64,000 nt of DNA, taken from positions 1 to 64,000 of the forward strand of contig CAOJCG010000008.1 in NCBI GenBank assembly GCA_948356915.1, written 5' to 3'. This DNA is from an uncultured Clostridiaceae bacterium (GTDB taxonomy: Bacteria; Bacillota; Clostridia; TANB77; CAG-508). A program made the translations under genes and the position numbers. The notes beneath the pieces are model-generated. The model was not told where the DNA came from. It searched no databases and saw only the letters and a program-made list of their open reading frames with translations. Positions 42,511-52,107 of the stretch are shown piece after piece (position 1 is the first letter of the stretch; each line of letters begins with the position of its first letter).

Positions 42511-42616
42511 CCGCATTGGGGACAGTTCCTAATCTAGCCAGATTATTTTTGTTCTCTACTTAAAGTGCTTCTCTATCTTGTTTCCGATTACGAACCGTCC
42601 CCAATGCTACCCTATC
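42511..42616. repeat. cmk-flanking repeat, copy 2
   Basis: gcattggggacagttcctaatctagccagattatttttg...cttctctatcttgtttccgattacgaaccgtccccaatgcta; ends imperfectly inverted. Confidence 0.65.
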
Positions 42617-42635
42617 TTGTTTTTTTGGCACCCAT

Positions 42636-43493
42636 TCAAGGACAGTCCTTAATAGCTAGCTTCTTATCTCTATTGATTTTGCTATTACGGTTATTTTTTG
42701 TACGGTCATTGTTGTTAGTTTTTCTATTTCTTTTGTGCATTTTGCTTTGAATTCTTTTAGCTCTTTTATTACATTGTGTCCATAGTAGACTGATACTTCC
42801 ATGTATATGTGTGGCCCTTCTCCGTATGTTTTCTATTCTGGTTCTTATTATTTTTGATATTCCTTCTTCTTTTCTTGCTAAGTATTCTACTATTTGCCTG
42901 AATACTGTGTCTGATATTGTGAAGTTTCCTAGGTAACTGAAGGTTGGTCTTATTATTGATTTTTCTGATATATATGGTTTATTTCCATTTCCTTTTGATT
43001 TGAATATTTGTAATGGATCTAGTATGTAACCTGAAAAGTCTTTTTTTATTTCGAATGTTGGTACTGGTATTACATGCTTTCCTTGTGTTATTCTTATATT
43101 TCTTGCCGTTTCCATTTCATCTTTTGTGGCTACTTCTTGTATATATATTGTTTTTTGTATTTCTGGAAGTTCTAAGTTTTTTGCAATTTTTTCTACCATT
43201 CCGTCTGATGTTCCTAGTATTAGTATTGATTCTGGTTTGTATTTTTTTATTGCTTTTACCATTTCTTTTCTTTCTTTTTCATCTATAAAGATTGCATGTT
43301 TTACTGTTTCTATTTTTGTTGGTGCTTTTTTTGCAGATTCTCCTGCAACTACCTCATTTTCATTAACTAGCAGACCATCATCTATTATATATGATATATT
43401 GTTTTCTCCTGCTACCATTTGTGCCCTATAACTTTTACCTGTACCTGATGGCCCTACAAATGCGTATACCCTCATTCTCATATTTCCTTTCAT
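42636..43493 (-). CDS. P-loop ATPase with C-terminal Asp23/Gls24-like segment, split by a +1 frame break
   Basis: RVYAFVGPSGTGKSYRAQMVAGE; break at CGG complement(42822..42824): IENI-[C]-GEGPHIYMEVSVYYGHNVIKELKEFKAKCTKEIEKLTTMTVQKITVIAKSIEIRS*. Confidence 0.65.
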   Translation of the reverse strand: MKGNMRMRVYAFVGPSGTGKSYRAQMVAGENNISYIIDDGLLVNENEVVAGESAKKAPTKIETVKHAIFIDEKERKEMVKAIKKYKPESILILGTSDGMVEKIAKNLELPEIQKTIYIQEVATKDEMETARNIRITQGKHVIPVPTFEIKKDFSGYILDPLQIFKSKGNGNKPYISEKSIIRPTFSYLGNFTISDTVFRQIVEYLARKEEGISKIIRTRIENIRRRATHIHGSISLLWTQCNKRAKRIQSKMHKRNRKTNNNDRTKNNRNSKINRDKKLAIKDCP

Positions 43494-43624
43494 TTATGTT
43501 CTATTTATTATATAAAAAATTTTATCATATATATTTTTATTTTACAAGTAAGAAATTATTACAACATTTCTTTACTGTTTTGTATTTAATAATTTTTGTT
43601 TCTGTATTTTATTAATTTATAGTC

Positions 43625-45265
43625 CTATTCTTCAAATATACTGTTTCCTAGAAATTCTTGTAGTAATGAATTTTTGGGTATATATTCTATATCTATTGGT
43701 TCAAAATATTTTAGAAATTTGCATAGTCTTTTTGCCTCTGAGTATTCTTCATCTTCTGGTGTTATTTGTTCGAATAATGGAAGCGCATAGTTTCTTAAAG
43801 CATTTATTTCATATATTAGTGAAGTATTAAACATTACATCTGCCTCTTCTTGATATGGGAATATATTTTTTTCTTCACCTGCTGTTATTGAACTCCATGC
43901 TGATAAAGTTCTTTTTGCATTATATCCTCTAAATTGGTTATCTCTTACTGTCCTTCTTATTATTCTTGTGTCTGTTGTGGATATTCTGTTGTAGTAGTCT
44001 ATGTTTAGCACTGTTAGTGCACTTATATATATTTTAAATTTTTGCATAGTTGGTATTGCTGGTGTTAAGTTATCATTTAGGCAGTGTATTCCTTCCATTA
44101 CTAATACTTCATCTTCTTCTAGTTTCATTGTGTTTCCTAAATATTCTTTGTGCCCTGTTTTGAAGTTAAAGGTTGGCATTTGTATTTCTTCTCCATTTAG
44201 CAATTTAGTTAAATCATTATTTAATAATTGTAAATCTACCGCTTCTAATGCTTCAAAATTTGGCTTTCCATCTTCATCTAGTGGTGTTTCTTCCCTTTCT
44301 ACAAAGTAGTTATCTACTGAAATTGTTTTTGGTTTTATTCCATTTAGGTGTAATTGTATTCCTAATCTTTTTGCAAAAGTAGTTTTCCCTGAAGATGATG
44401 GCCCTGCTATTAGTATTATTCTTTTTTCTTTGTTTTTCGCTATTTCATCTGCTATTTGTGAAATTTTCTTTTCATGAAGGGCCTCTGCTATTAATATAAG
44501 TTCTTTTGATTTTCCCTCTCTTATTTTTTTATTTATTTGGTCTAAATTACATACCCCTAAAGCTTTATATATATCATCATATTCATTTAAAGTTCTTAAT
44601 AATTTTTTTGTTTCTTCATATGGCATAATTTTATTTGGCTCTTTTTTACTTGGATATCTTATCAAAAATCCATTATTATATTTCATAATATCAAATAATT
44701 TTATAAAACCTGTTGAAATTGGCATAACTCCAAAAAAGTAGTTATAATATCCATTGCAGAAATATAAAGACATTGTATCTTTTTCTTTATCTTCTAACTG
44801 TGCTTTTCCTATGCTAGTATTTTCTCTTCTTAAAAACTCTATTGCTTTTTCTCTTGGTAATTCCTTTTTTTCTATTTTTAAATTTGCATCTATAATTTCT
44901 TGCATTTTCTTACGTACATTTTCTATCATTTCTTCAGTTGGCGTGGTATTTTTAAGTTCACATATCATACTACTTTTTAGTTGATAATTTACTGTAAGTA
45001 GTATTTCTGGGTATAACTGTTTAAAAGCCATAGACATTATAAATAAAAGACCTCTTGTATAAATTCTGGCTCCATCTCTATCTGTTATATCTAATAATTT
45101 TACTTTGTCATTATTTTGTAATTTATAGTTTAGATTTTTCACTTCATTATTAATCATACATGCAATTACATTATTGTCTTCTACCTTTTCTCTAAAGGCT
45201 TCTATCACACTATCATTCTTATTTGCATTAACTTCCATATTTTTATATATTATTTTCATATACAA
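43625..45265 (-). CDS. Nucleoside (uridine-type) kinase with N-terminal TGS/ThrRS-like region
   Basis: RIILIAGPSSSGKTTFAKRLGIQLHLNGIKPKTISVDNYFVEREETPLDEDGKPNFE. Confidence 0.8.
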   Translation of the reverse strand: MYMKIIYKNMEVNANKNDSVIEAFREKVEDNNVIACMINNEVKNLNYKLQNNDKVKLLDITDRDGARIYTRGLLFIMSMAFKQLYPEILLTVNYQLKSSMICELKNTTPTEEMIENVRKKMQEIIDANLKIEKKELPREKAIEFLRRENTSIGKAQLEDKEKDTMSLYFCNGYYNYFFGVMPISTGFIKLFDIMKYNNGFLIRYPSKKEPNKIMPYEETKKLLRTLNEYDDIYKALGVCNLDQINKKIREGKSKELILIAEALHEKKISQIADEIAKNKEKRIILIAGPSSSGKTTFAKRLGIQLHLNGIKPKTISVDNYFVEREETPLDEDGKPNFEALEAVDLQLLNNDLTKLLNGEEIQMPTFNFKTGHKEYLGNTMKLEEDEVLVMEGIHCLNDNLTPAIPTMQKFKIYISALTVLNIDYYNRISTTDTRIIRRTVRDNQFRGYNAKRTLSAWSSITAGEEKNIFPYQEEADVMFNTSLIYEINALRNYALPLFEQITPEDEEYSEAKRLCKFLKYFEPIDIEYIPKNSLLQEFLGNSIFEE

Positions 45266-45471
45266 ATTTCCATCCTTTCACTTTTTAAAATAAAAGGCAC
45301 CTTTAAATTCATTCCAAAGTTTTTTTCAATAATCCCCTACAATTTCTATATTGAAAAAATGATACCTTTTTTATAAATTTTAAATTTATTATACCTTATT
45401 TTATATAAATGTCAACAATGCATATTTTTTGCTTTTTTGGAAAAAATAAAAATAAAAAAGGATTGAAATAT

Positions 45472-47160
45472 ATGGATTTTAAAAAAGTTTTTAATGACTT
45501 ATTTACTTGGCAATATCAAGAAGAATACAACTTTGAATTACCTGAAAATTATAGTGAAAATAAGGTTTCTACCTCTGAGGAAGATTCTAGTATTACACCT
45601 AAAAATATATTTCCCAGTGTAGAACTTAACCTTGAATATATTAAAACTAGATATAATGCTTTAATTAATAGTGACATTATTATAAGAGAGTTTAACCTCT
45701 TAGCTCGTGGTAAACAATATAAAGCTTTTTTACTTTTTATTGATGGAATGGTTGATACTGATTTAATTAATAATTATGTACTTAAGCCTTTAATGCTTAG
45801 AAACTCTGCTAATACTTTTGATAGTGATGAAGATAGAGTTATTTCAGAGGCTAAAACTAATAATATAACTGTTAGAAAAGTAAAAAAGTTTAATATACTT
45901 GAACACATTTCTAGTTCTTTGCTTCCTCAAAATAGTGTTTCCGAAAATGAAACTTTTGAAGAGCTTATAAATGGTATAAACTCTGGAAATTGTGCTTTAT
46001 TTGTGGATACTTTAAATGTGGCTTTTAATATAGATGTAAAAGGTTTTAAACAAAGAAGTGTGGATTCTCCTCAAAATGAATTAGTTATAAAAGGTCCTCA
46101 TGAGGCTTTTGTTGAAAATATAAGAACTAATACTTCTCTTATTAGAAGAATTGTTAATAATGAAAATTTGATTGTTGAAAATATAGAAGTTGGTAATATT
46201 ACTAAAACCAAATGTGCTCTTATTTATATGAAAGATATTGCAAATTCTGACTTAGTTGCTGAGGTAGAATATAGACTTAACAACTTAAAGGTTGATTCCG
46301 TTCTTTCAGCTGGTGAGCTAGAACAATTAATTTCTGATAGTAACGATTTAGGACTTCCAAAAGCTTTATCTACTGAAAGACCCGACACTGCTTCTAGGCA
46401 TTTACTTCAAGGTAGAGTTATTATTATTGTTAATGGTACCCCTTTTGCTTTAATTTTTCCTGCTACTCTAGTAGATTTTTTATCTACACCTGAAGATGTT
46501 AATTTAAAACCAGGATTTGCAAATTTTTTAAAAGGTATACGTTTTTTAGCAGCTGCAATAACCTTATTACTCCCTGGTATATATGTTGCAATAACTAGCT
46601 ATCATCAGGAAATTTTTCCAACTGAACTCCTCTTTTCTATACTTGCTTCAAGGGAAAATGTACCTTTTCCTGTAATTGTAGAAATTCTTGCTATGGAAAT
46701 AGCTTTTGAGCTTATTCGTGAAGCATCACTTAGAGTTCCTTCTCCTATTGGTTCTACTATTGGTATAGTTGGTGCATTAGTAATAGGTGAAGCTGCTGTT
46801 AGTGCTAGTATTGTTAGCCCTACTCTTATAATTATAGTAGCAATTACCGCAATTGCCTCATCTGCTATTCCAGACTTTTCATTTGGTTTTCATTTAAGGC
46901 TATTTAGATTTTTATTTATTTTACTTGGATATATGGCTGGATTTTTAGGAATTAGTTTAGGTTTATTTGTATATATTTCAATGTTAGCAAATATGAAATC
47001 ATTTGGTTTAACCACTACAATACCTTTTGCACCTTATGTACGTTCTAAGGCAAGTAAATACTTCCTTGAACCTATTTGGAAAAGAGAGCATAGACCTGCT
47101 TATTTAGACCCTAAAATTTCGAAAACACAGGATAATATCAGTATGAAATGGAGATACTAA
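45472..47160 (+). CDS. GerA-family spore germination protein (SpoVAF-like)
   Basis: LLFIDGMVDTDLINNYVLKPLML, ALFVDTLNVAFNIDVKGFKQRSVDSPQNELVIKGPHEAFVENIRTNTSLIRR, RPDTASRHLLQGRVIIIVNGTP. Confidence 0.9.
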   Translation: MDFKKVFNDLFTWQYQEEYNFELPENYSENKVSTSEEDSSITPKNIFPSVELNLEYIKTRYNALINSDIIIREFNLLARGKQYKAFLLFIDGMVDTDLINNYVLKPLMLRNSANTFDSDEDRVISEAKTNNITVRKVKKFNILEHISSSLLPQNSVSENETFEELINGINSGNCALFVDTLNVAFNIDVKGFKQRSVDSPQNELVIKGPHEAFVENIRTNTSLIRRIVNNENLIVENIEVGNITKTKCALIYMKDIANSDLVAEVEYRLNNLKVDSVLSAGELEQLISDSNDLGLPKALSTERPDTASRHLLQGRVIIIVNGTPFALIFPATLVDFLSTPEDVNLKPGFANFLKGIRFLAAAITLLLPGIYVAITSYHQEIFPTELLFSILASRENVPFPVIVEILAMEIAFELIREASLRVPSPIGSTIGIVGALVIGEAAVSASIVSPTLIIIVAITAIASSAIPDFSFGFHLRLFRFLFILLGYMAGFLGISLGLFVYISMLANMKSFGLTTTIPFAPYVRSKASKYFLEPIWKREHRPAYLDPKISKTQDNISMKWRY

Positions 47161-47186
47161 TTTTTATTAACTAACACTGTAGTTTC

Positions 47187-47275
47187 TAAAGAATAGTAAA
47201 GAATGAATAATTTATGGTTAATTACACAAATCAGATTTAGTAATTACCCGTTTATTCATTCTTCACTATTCTTTA
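47187..47275. repeat. Fold-back inverted repeat
   Basis: AAAGAATAGTAAAGAATGAATAA ... TTATTCATTCTTCACTATTCTTT. Confidence 0.65.
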
Positions 47276-47373
47276 AATAAAAGTTATAATATTTCTTAAT
47301 TTTTTCGAATATTACTTATTTTATTTAATCTTATATTTTTACCTATACAAATTAGGAATTTATATATACTTTT

Positions 47374-47935
47374 CTAATCTTCTAGCCATTTTTTATACGC
47401 ACCTATTATCTTTTCAGCTTGCTTTTCTGGATCTCCCTCTGTAGTATCTATTACTAAGTCATAATTTGATAAATCTTGTTTTCTTACATTATATAGTTTG
47501 AAATATCTTTCGTTTTCTAAATTATATCTTGTTATTAAATCTTGTTTTTGTTCTTCTATGGTTTCAAAATTTTCTGTTGCTTTTCTTTTTTCATCGCCAA
47601 ATGCTCTTTTGGCTGCCTCATCTATATCTACTGTTAAGTATACTTTAAATGATTCTGGCACAGCATACCATCCGAAGTCTAGCATCTATTACAAATTCTT
47701 CATGTGTTTTTGCATATTGGCTTGCGCTTCTTTCTATTGCTTGGTCTATTTCTGGATGTTTTTCTACATATTTGTTAAAGCTTGTTACATCCATATTATG
47801 CTCTTTTGCTAGTTTTCTAAAGTATTCACCATTTTTATATATTCCATAATTTAATTTTTCTGTTATTATTTTTGCTATTACAGTTTTTCCACTTGCTAGT
47901 TCTCCTGTTATTGATATAATTTTTTTCTTTTCCAT
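47374..47935 (-). CDS. Cytidylate kinase-like (AAA/P-loop) protein, split in two frames
   Basis: KKIISITGELASGKTVIAKIITEKLNYGIY...; +1 join at CGG complement(47672..47674): EFVIDARL-[C]-GWYAVPESFKVYLTVDIDEAAKRAF. Confidence 0.75.
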
Positions 47936-47961
47936 AAAATACCCCTTTATATATTATTAAA

Positions 47962-48010
47962 GGGCATAATTCGGTAAATTCTTAAGTCATTTCCTACCGA
48001 CTAGGCCCTA
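47962..48010 (+). repeat. Solo right-arm relative of the 21.6-kb fold-back element
   Basis: GGGCATAATTCGGTAAATTCTTAAGTCATTTCCTACCGACTAGGCCCTA vs GGGCGTAATTCGGTAAATTCTTTTAGGTATTCCTAACCGATTAAGCCCCTA. Confidence 0.55.
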
Positions 48011-48116
48011 TATAGTAGACAATTATTAATCATTCATTATTCCCTATTCATTCAGTCTTTTAAAAAATTTAATAATTAGTACAACCTTATAAATATTATT
48101 TTCAAAAAATTCAATT

Positions 48117-48323
48117 TTATTCTTCTGCTTCTATTTCAACTTTACCTTGTGCTATTTCATTTGCTGCTATTGTTACTGGCGATTCTTCTTTAGTGTCTAC
48201 TAATTTTTCATGCCCTTCTGCTATTTGTCTTGCTCTTTTTGCTGTTGCTATAGCTAGTCTAAATTTGCTATCTGTTTTTTCTAATAGTTCTGCTTTTGTT
48301 GGTTTTACCATCATTTTTATCAC
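48117..48323 (-). CDS. rpoZ: RNA polymerase omega subunit
   Basis: VKPTKAELLEKTDSKFRLAIATAKRARQIAEG. Confidence 0.85.
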   Translation of the reverse strand: MIKMMVKPTKAELLEKTDSKFRLAIATAKRARQIAEGHEKLVDTKEESPVTIAANEIAQGKVEIEAEE

Positions 48324-48360
48324 TCTCCTTTTTATTTTCTATTTCTATTCTTTTTACCTA

Positions 48361-49236
48361 TTATTCTATATTTTGTACTTGCTCTCTTATATCTTCTAGC
48401 TCTACTTTTATTTCTATTACTAAGTTTGTTATTTCTAATAAGTTAGATTTTGACCCTATTGTGTTTGTTTCTCTATTCATTTCTTGTATTAAAAAGTCCA
48501 TTTTCTTACCTATATTTTCTTTTTCTTCTAACATTTGTCTAAATTGGTTTACATGACTTTTTAGTCTGGTTAATTCTTCTTCTACTGAACATTTATCTGC
48601 ATATATAACTACTTCTGTTGCTAACCTTGTTTTATCTATTATGTCTGTTTTTAGTATTTCTTTTATCCTCTCTTCTAATTTTACTACATAATTTGCTACA
48701 AGTCCAGTAGAATATTCAGAAATTTTTAGTATTTTATTTTCTACGTTGTTAATTCTTCTTTCTAAATCCTCTTTTATTTTGTTTCCTTCATTTTCTTTCA
48801 TTAGTACAAAGTTTTGTATTGCTTCTTTTAAACATTCTAATAGTTCTTTTTCTATTATATCTTCATTTTCATCAGAGTTTTTTATATTTAGAACTTCTGG
48901 TAGTTTTGTTATTTCTATTATTGGTATATCATAACTTAAATTATTTTCCTGTGCTACTTTTTTTAATTCTTCTATATATTTTTTTGTTAGTTCTTTATTT
49001 ATTATTATTTCTTTTGCTTCATCACTATAGTTTTCAAAAGTAACAAATATATCAATTTTACCTCTGTATATGTTTTTTTGAACTTCTTTTTTTATCTTCT
49101 CTTCTAAATAACTTAAATAGCGTGGTACTCTTACTGATATATCTGTATATTTGTGATTTACACTTTTTATTTCAATGGTGTATATTCTGTTATTTTCCTC
49201 TTTTTTTGCTCTTCCAAAACCTGTCATACTTCTCAT
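48361..49236 (-). CDS. yicC: YicC family endoribonuclease/stress-induced protein
   Basis: MRSMTGFGRAKKEENNRIYTIEIKSVNHKYTDISVRVPRYL; RLKSHVNQFRQMLEEKENIGKKMDFLIQEMNRETNTIGSKSN. Confidence 0.9.
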   Translation of the reverse strand: MRSMTGFGRAKKEENNRIYTIEIKSVNHKYTDISVRVPRYLSYLEEKIKKEVQKNIYRGKIDIFVTFENYSDEAKEIIINKELTKKYIEELKKVAQENNLSYDIPIIEITKLPEVLNIKNSDENEDIIEKELLECLKEAIQNFVLMKENEGNKIKEDLERRINNVENKILKISEYSTGLVANYVVKLEERIKEILKTDIIDKTRLATEVVIYADKCSVEEELTRLKSHVNQFRQMLEEKENIGKKMDFLIQEMNRETNTIGSKSNLLEITNLVIEIKVELEDIREQVQNIE

Positions 49237-49239
49237 AGT

Positions 49240-49851
49240 TTATTTTACCTCATTTCTTTTTGTAGTTCTATAAATGTTATTTACTTGTTTTCTTATTTCT
49301 TTTTTATATTTTATATATGATAATATTGATTTTGTTATGTAATATATACTAAATGCTACTGCTATTATTGTTATAAAGTTTGTTAATTTAGTATTATATA
49401 ATTTATAAATTTGCATGGTTATTAGTGTAGTAATAGATACTGCTAGCATTTCTATTCCTTGTATAGTATATTTTCCACTCTCTTTTTTATAGGCATATTC
49501 AAATATACCTATTGTACTTATTATAAATATCATACTACTCATTTTTAGAATTATTTCGAATTTTGCATTTTCTATTACCATATAAACTACATATATAAAT
49601 ATAAAATATACTAATATAACTATTGCAGATATTATATTATCAAATATTTTTTTATATAATTCATTCTTTTTTTCTTTAGGTATTATAGTTTCATTTTTTA
49701 TTTCTTTTTGTATTTCTTCTAATTCAAATTCTTGTATTATCATTTCTTGTTTTTCATTTTTTACTTCTTTTGTATCTTTTTCTTCTTCAATATTTTTTGT
49801 AGTTTTATTTTCTTTGTTTTTTAATTTTTCTTTAGATAACTTTTTTTCCAT
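49240..49851 (-). CDS. Hypothetical multi-TM protein with charged N-terminus
   Basis: KEKLKNKENKTTKNIEEEKDTKEVKNEKQ... followed by four hydrophobic segments. Confidence 0.55.
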   Translation of the reverse strand: MEKKLSKEKLKNKENKTTKNIEEEKDTKEVKNEKQEMIIQEFELEEIQKEIKNETIIPKEKKNELYKKIFDNIISAIVILVYFIFIYVVYMVIENAKFEIILKMSSMIFIISTIGIFEYAYKKESGKYTIQGIEMLAVSITTLITMQIYKLYNTKLTNFITIIAVAFSIYYITKSILSYIKYKKEIRKQVNNIYRTTKRNEVK

Positions 49852-49872
49852 AAATTAAGTCCTTTCATTTTC

Positions 49873-50614
49873 TTAATTTTCAAATTCGTATACTATATTA
49901 CTTGCTATAGTTATTGGCGCTGTCTCTGTTCTTAATATTCTTTTTCCTAAGCTTATTGTTTTTGCTCCATTTTGTACTAATTTTTCTATTTCTTTTTCAT
50001 CTATTCCGCCTTCTGGGCCTATTAATACTCCTATTTTTCTTATTCCTCTATTTTCTTGTAAAACTTGCTTTAGTGTTATTTCTCCTTCGTTTTCATATGC
50101 TACTATAAATAGTTCATACGCTTTTATTTCACTACACAAGTCAGACATTTTTATAATATTTTCTATTTTTGGTATTATATCTCTTTTACTTTGCTTTGCT
50201 GCTACTTCTGCTATTTTTTGCCATCTTTCTATTTTCTTTTTGCCATCTTTTTCGTTTAGTTTTACTATACTTCTTTCCATTGCAACTGGAATTATTTTTT
50301 TTACTCCTATTTCTGTTGTTTTTTGTATAATTAATTCCATTTTATCTGCCTTTGGTAATCCTTGATATATACTTATGTCTATATTGGTTTCTACACTTTT
50401 ATCTAATTTACCGTATTATTTTACAAGTTACTTTTTCCTTATCATATTCTAGTATTTTTACAATATAATTTTGGATTATACCTTCTGATGTACATATTTG
50501 TATTTCATCTTCTTTTTTTAATCTTAGTACATTAATAATATGATTAACGTCTTCTCCTAATATTTCTATTATTTCACCTTTTATTTGATTATCTTTTACA
50601 AAAAATTTTTGCAT
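49873..50614 (-). CDS. rsmE: 16S rRNA (uracil(1498)-N(3))-methyltransferase RsmE, split at CGG-TAA
   Basis: 50408..50614 MQKFFVKDNQIKGEIIEILGEDVNHIINVLRLKKEDEIQICTSEG...VTCKII-[C]-GKLDKSVETNIDISIYQGLPKADKMELIIQKTTEIGVKKIIPVAMERSIVK...IGPEGGIDEKEIE...LGKRILRTETAPI. Confidence 0.85.
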
Positions 50615-50689
50615 TGCTTATTCCCTTTTTCTTTTTTTAATAATTATACCATATTTTAATTTATATGCAACTGTAAATTATTTTTATGT

Positions 50690-50812
50690 AGGGGCTATTT
50701 CAATTGCCTACAGACTTCAGAGAATAAACTTCTATGTTTCTTCGAAGAAATTCCATAAATTAGAAATATAGCAAAGCCGTTGAAGCACAGGCGATTGATA
50801 ATCGCCCCTACA
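50690..50812. repeat. REP-like/fold-back element with GTAGGGGC...GCCCCTAC ends
   Basis: tgtaggggctatttcaattgcctac...tttcttcgaagaaattcc...gcgattgataatcgcccctaca. Confidence 0.6.
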
Positions 50813-50940
50813 TCTATTTAATATTATCTATGAATTGTAATCAATAATTATCTTAGCCTTAAAAACTTCCATAAAAAAACAGTTGTATTTATTTTTCCTT
50901 TATAGTATAATAATAATGTAATTAATTTACAATTAAACAT

Positions 50941-51299
50941 GGGGGTGTAATTGGTTTCGACAGTATTTTAGAAGTATTAACCAGCGAGTAGTGGATGGTT
51001 GCTTTGGCCACTTAAAAAAAGCAAAAATAAATATAAACGCTGATAATAGAGAATTAGCATACGCTGCCTAGTTTGCAGCGACGTTTTACCGATTGAACCT
51101 ACGCTTTCGGATAAGGCGACGAACTAGTAGGAAACAAAGCAATTTCTTGCTATGGAAATTGTGGGTATTTATATAGCTACTTTATAATAATGTTTGTTTG
51201 TTAATGTTATTATAAGGGAAATTTAATAACAAACTACACTTGTAGATATTAATATGGAAAAAATATTGGACAGGAGTTCGACTCTCCTCACCTCCACCA
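50941..51299 (+). ncRNA. ssrA: Transfer-messenger RNA
   Basis: gggggtgtaattggtttcgacag ... gcaaaaataaatataaacgctgataatagagaattagcatacgctgcctag ... ggagttcgactctcctcacctccacca. Confidence 0.92.
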
Positions 51300-51341
51300 C
51301 GATTATACCCTTTTCGGTATAGAATTTAATGTAAAAATAGT

Positions 51342-51371
51342 TAGGAACTAATACAGCCTAACTATTTTTAT
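51342..51371. terminator. Bidirectional terminator between ssrA and a convergent small ORF
   Basis: AAAAATAGTTAGG-aactaatacag-CCTAACTATTTTT. Confidence 0.7.
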
Positions 51372-51516
51372 CTTTCAATCCAAGCATATACATTTTACAA
51401 ATTGTATTAAAATTATTGTTAATCACTTTTATTTCTTTTTTATTAAATAATTCTTGATTTTTCTCAATTCTTTCTTTCAAAATATCTTCAATTATTTCTT
51501 CATTTTCTTTTTTCAT
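51358..51516 (-). CDS. Small (52-aa) hypothetical protein below the ORF-track cutoff
   Basis: MKKENEEIIEDILKERIEKNQELFNKKEIKVINNNFNTICKMYMLGLKDKNS*, with upstream AGGAGAGGAT RBS. Confidence 0.4.
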   Translation of the reverse strand: MKKENEEIIEDILKERIEKNQELFNKKEIKVINNNFNTICKMYMLGLKDKNS

Positions 51517-51528
51517 ATAATCCTCTCC

Positions 51529-51627
51529 TTGACTTTTTAGTTTTGAGAGTGTATATTATAATTGTATATGGTGTTTATAATATACACTTTTGAGATAGTT
51601 TCAGTTCCCGCTGAACTATCTCTTTTT
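51529..51627 (+). ncRNA. Candidate short terminated transcript
   Basis: TTGACT-17-TATATT; inverted repeat GTGTATATTATAA/TTATAATATACAC; terminator GAGATAGTTTCAGttcccgCTGAACTATCTCTTTTTA. Confidence 0.35.
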
Positions 51628-51774
51628 ATGTTTTTATTATATTACTACATTCGACTAAATGCAAGAAAAATCGTTCGTCAAATGTCGACATTAACATGAC
51701 GCTCACAGCGTCATCTATTCTTTTATGAATATTAATTATAAAATATATAGATACTATTTTTAAGGAGTAATTTT

Positions 51775-52107
51775 ATGATTATATTTAGAATAAAAGAGGT
51801 TCGAACAGAAAAACAAGTTAGTTTAAAGCATTTAAGCGAGCAAACAGATATATCTCGTGCTTATTTATATGATTTAGAAAATAATAGACGAACTAATCCA
51901 TCTATTTTTATATTAAACACTATCGCTATAGCATTAGAAGTTAATGTTAAAGACTTATTTTATACTACTGCTGATATTGAAGATTTAAAACAAGAAATGT
52001 ACAGAAGAATAGATATATATGGAATAAACTCTGAAAAAGTTTTAGAAATTAGTCAATTAATTGATTTATTAGTTGTTATAAAAATGAGAGAAGAGCTAGA
52101 TGACTAG
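51775..52107 (+). CDS. XRE-family HTH regulator with C-terminal Spo0E-like segment
   Basis: IKEVRTEKQVSLKHLSEQTDISRAYLYDLENNRRTNPSI...; C-term MYRRIDIYGINSEKVLEISQLIDLLVVIKMRE. Confidence 0.7.
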   Translation: MIIFRIKEVRTEKQVSLKHLSEQTDISRAYLYDLENNRRTNPSIFILNTIAIALEVNVKDLFYTTADIEDLKQEMYRRIDIYGINSEKVLEISQLIDLLVVIKMREELDD

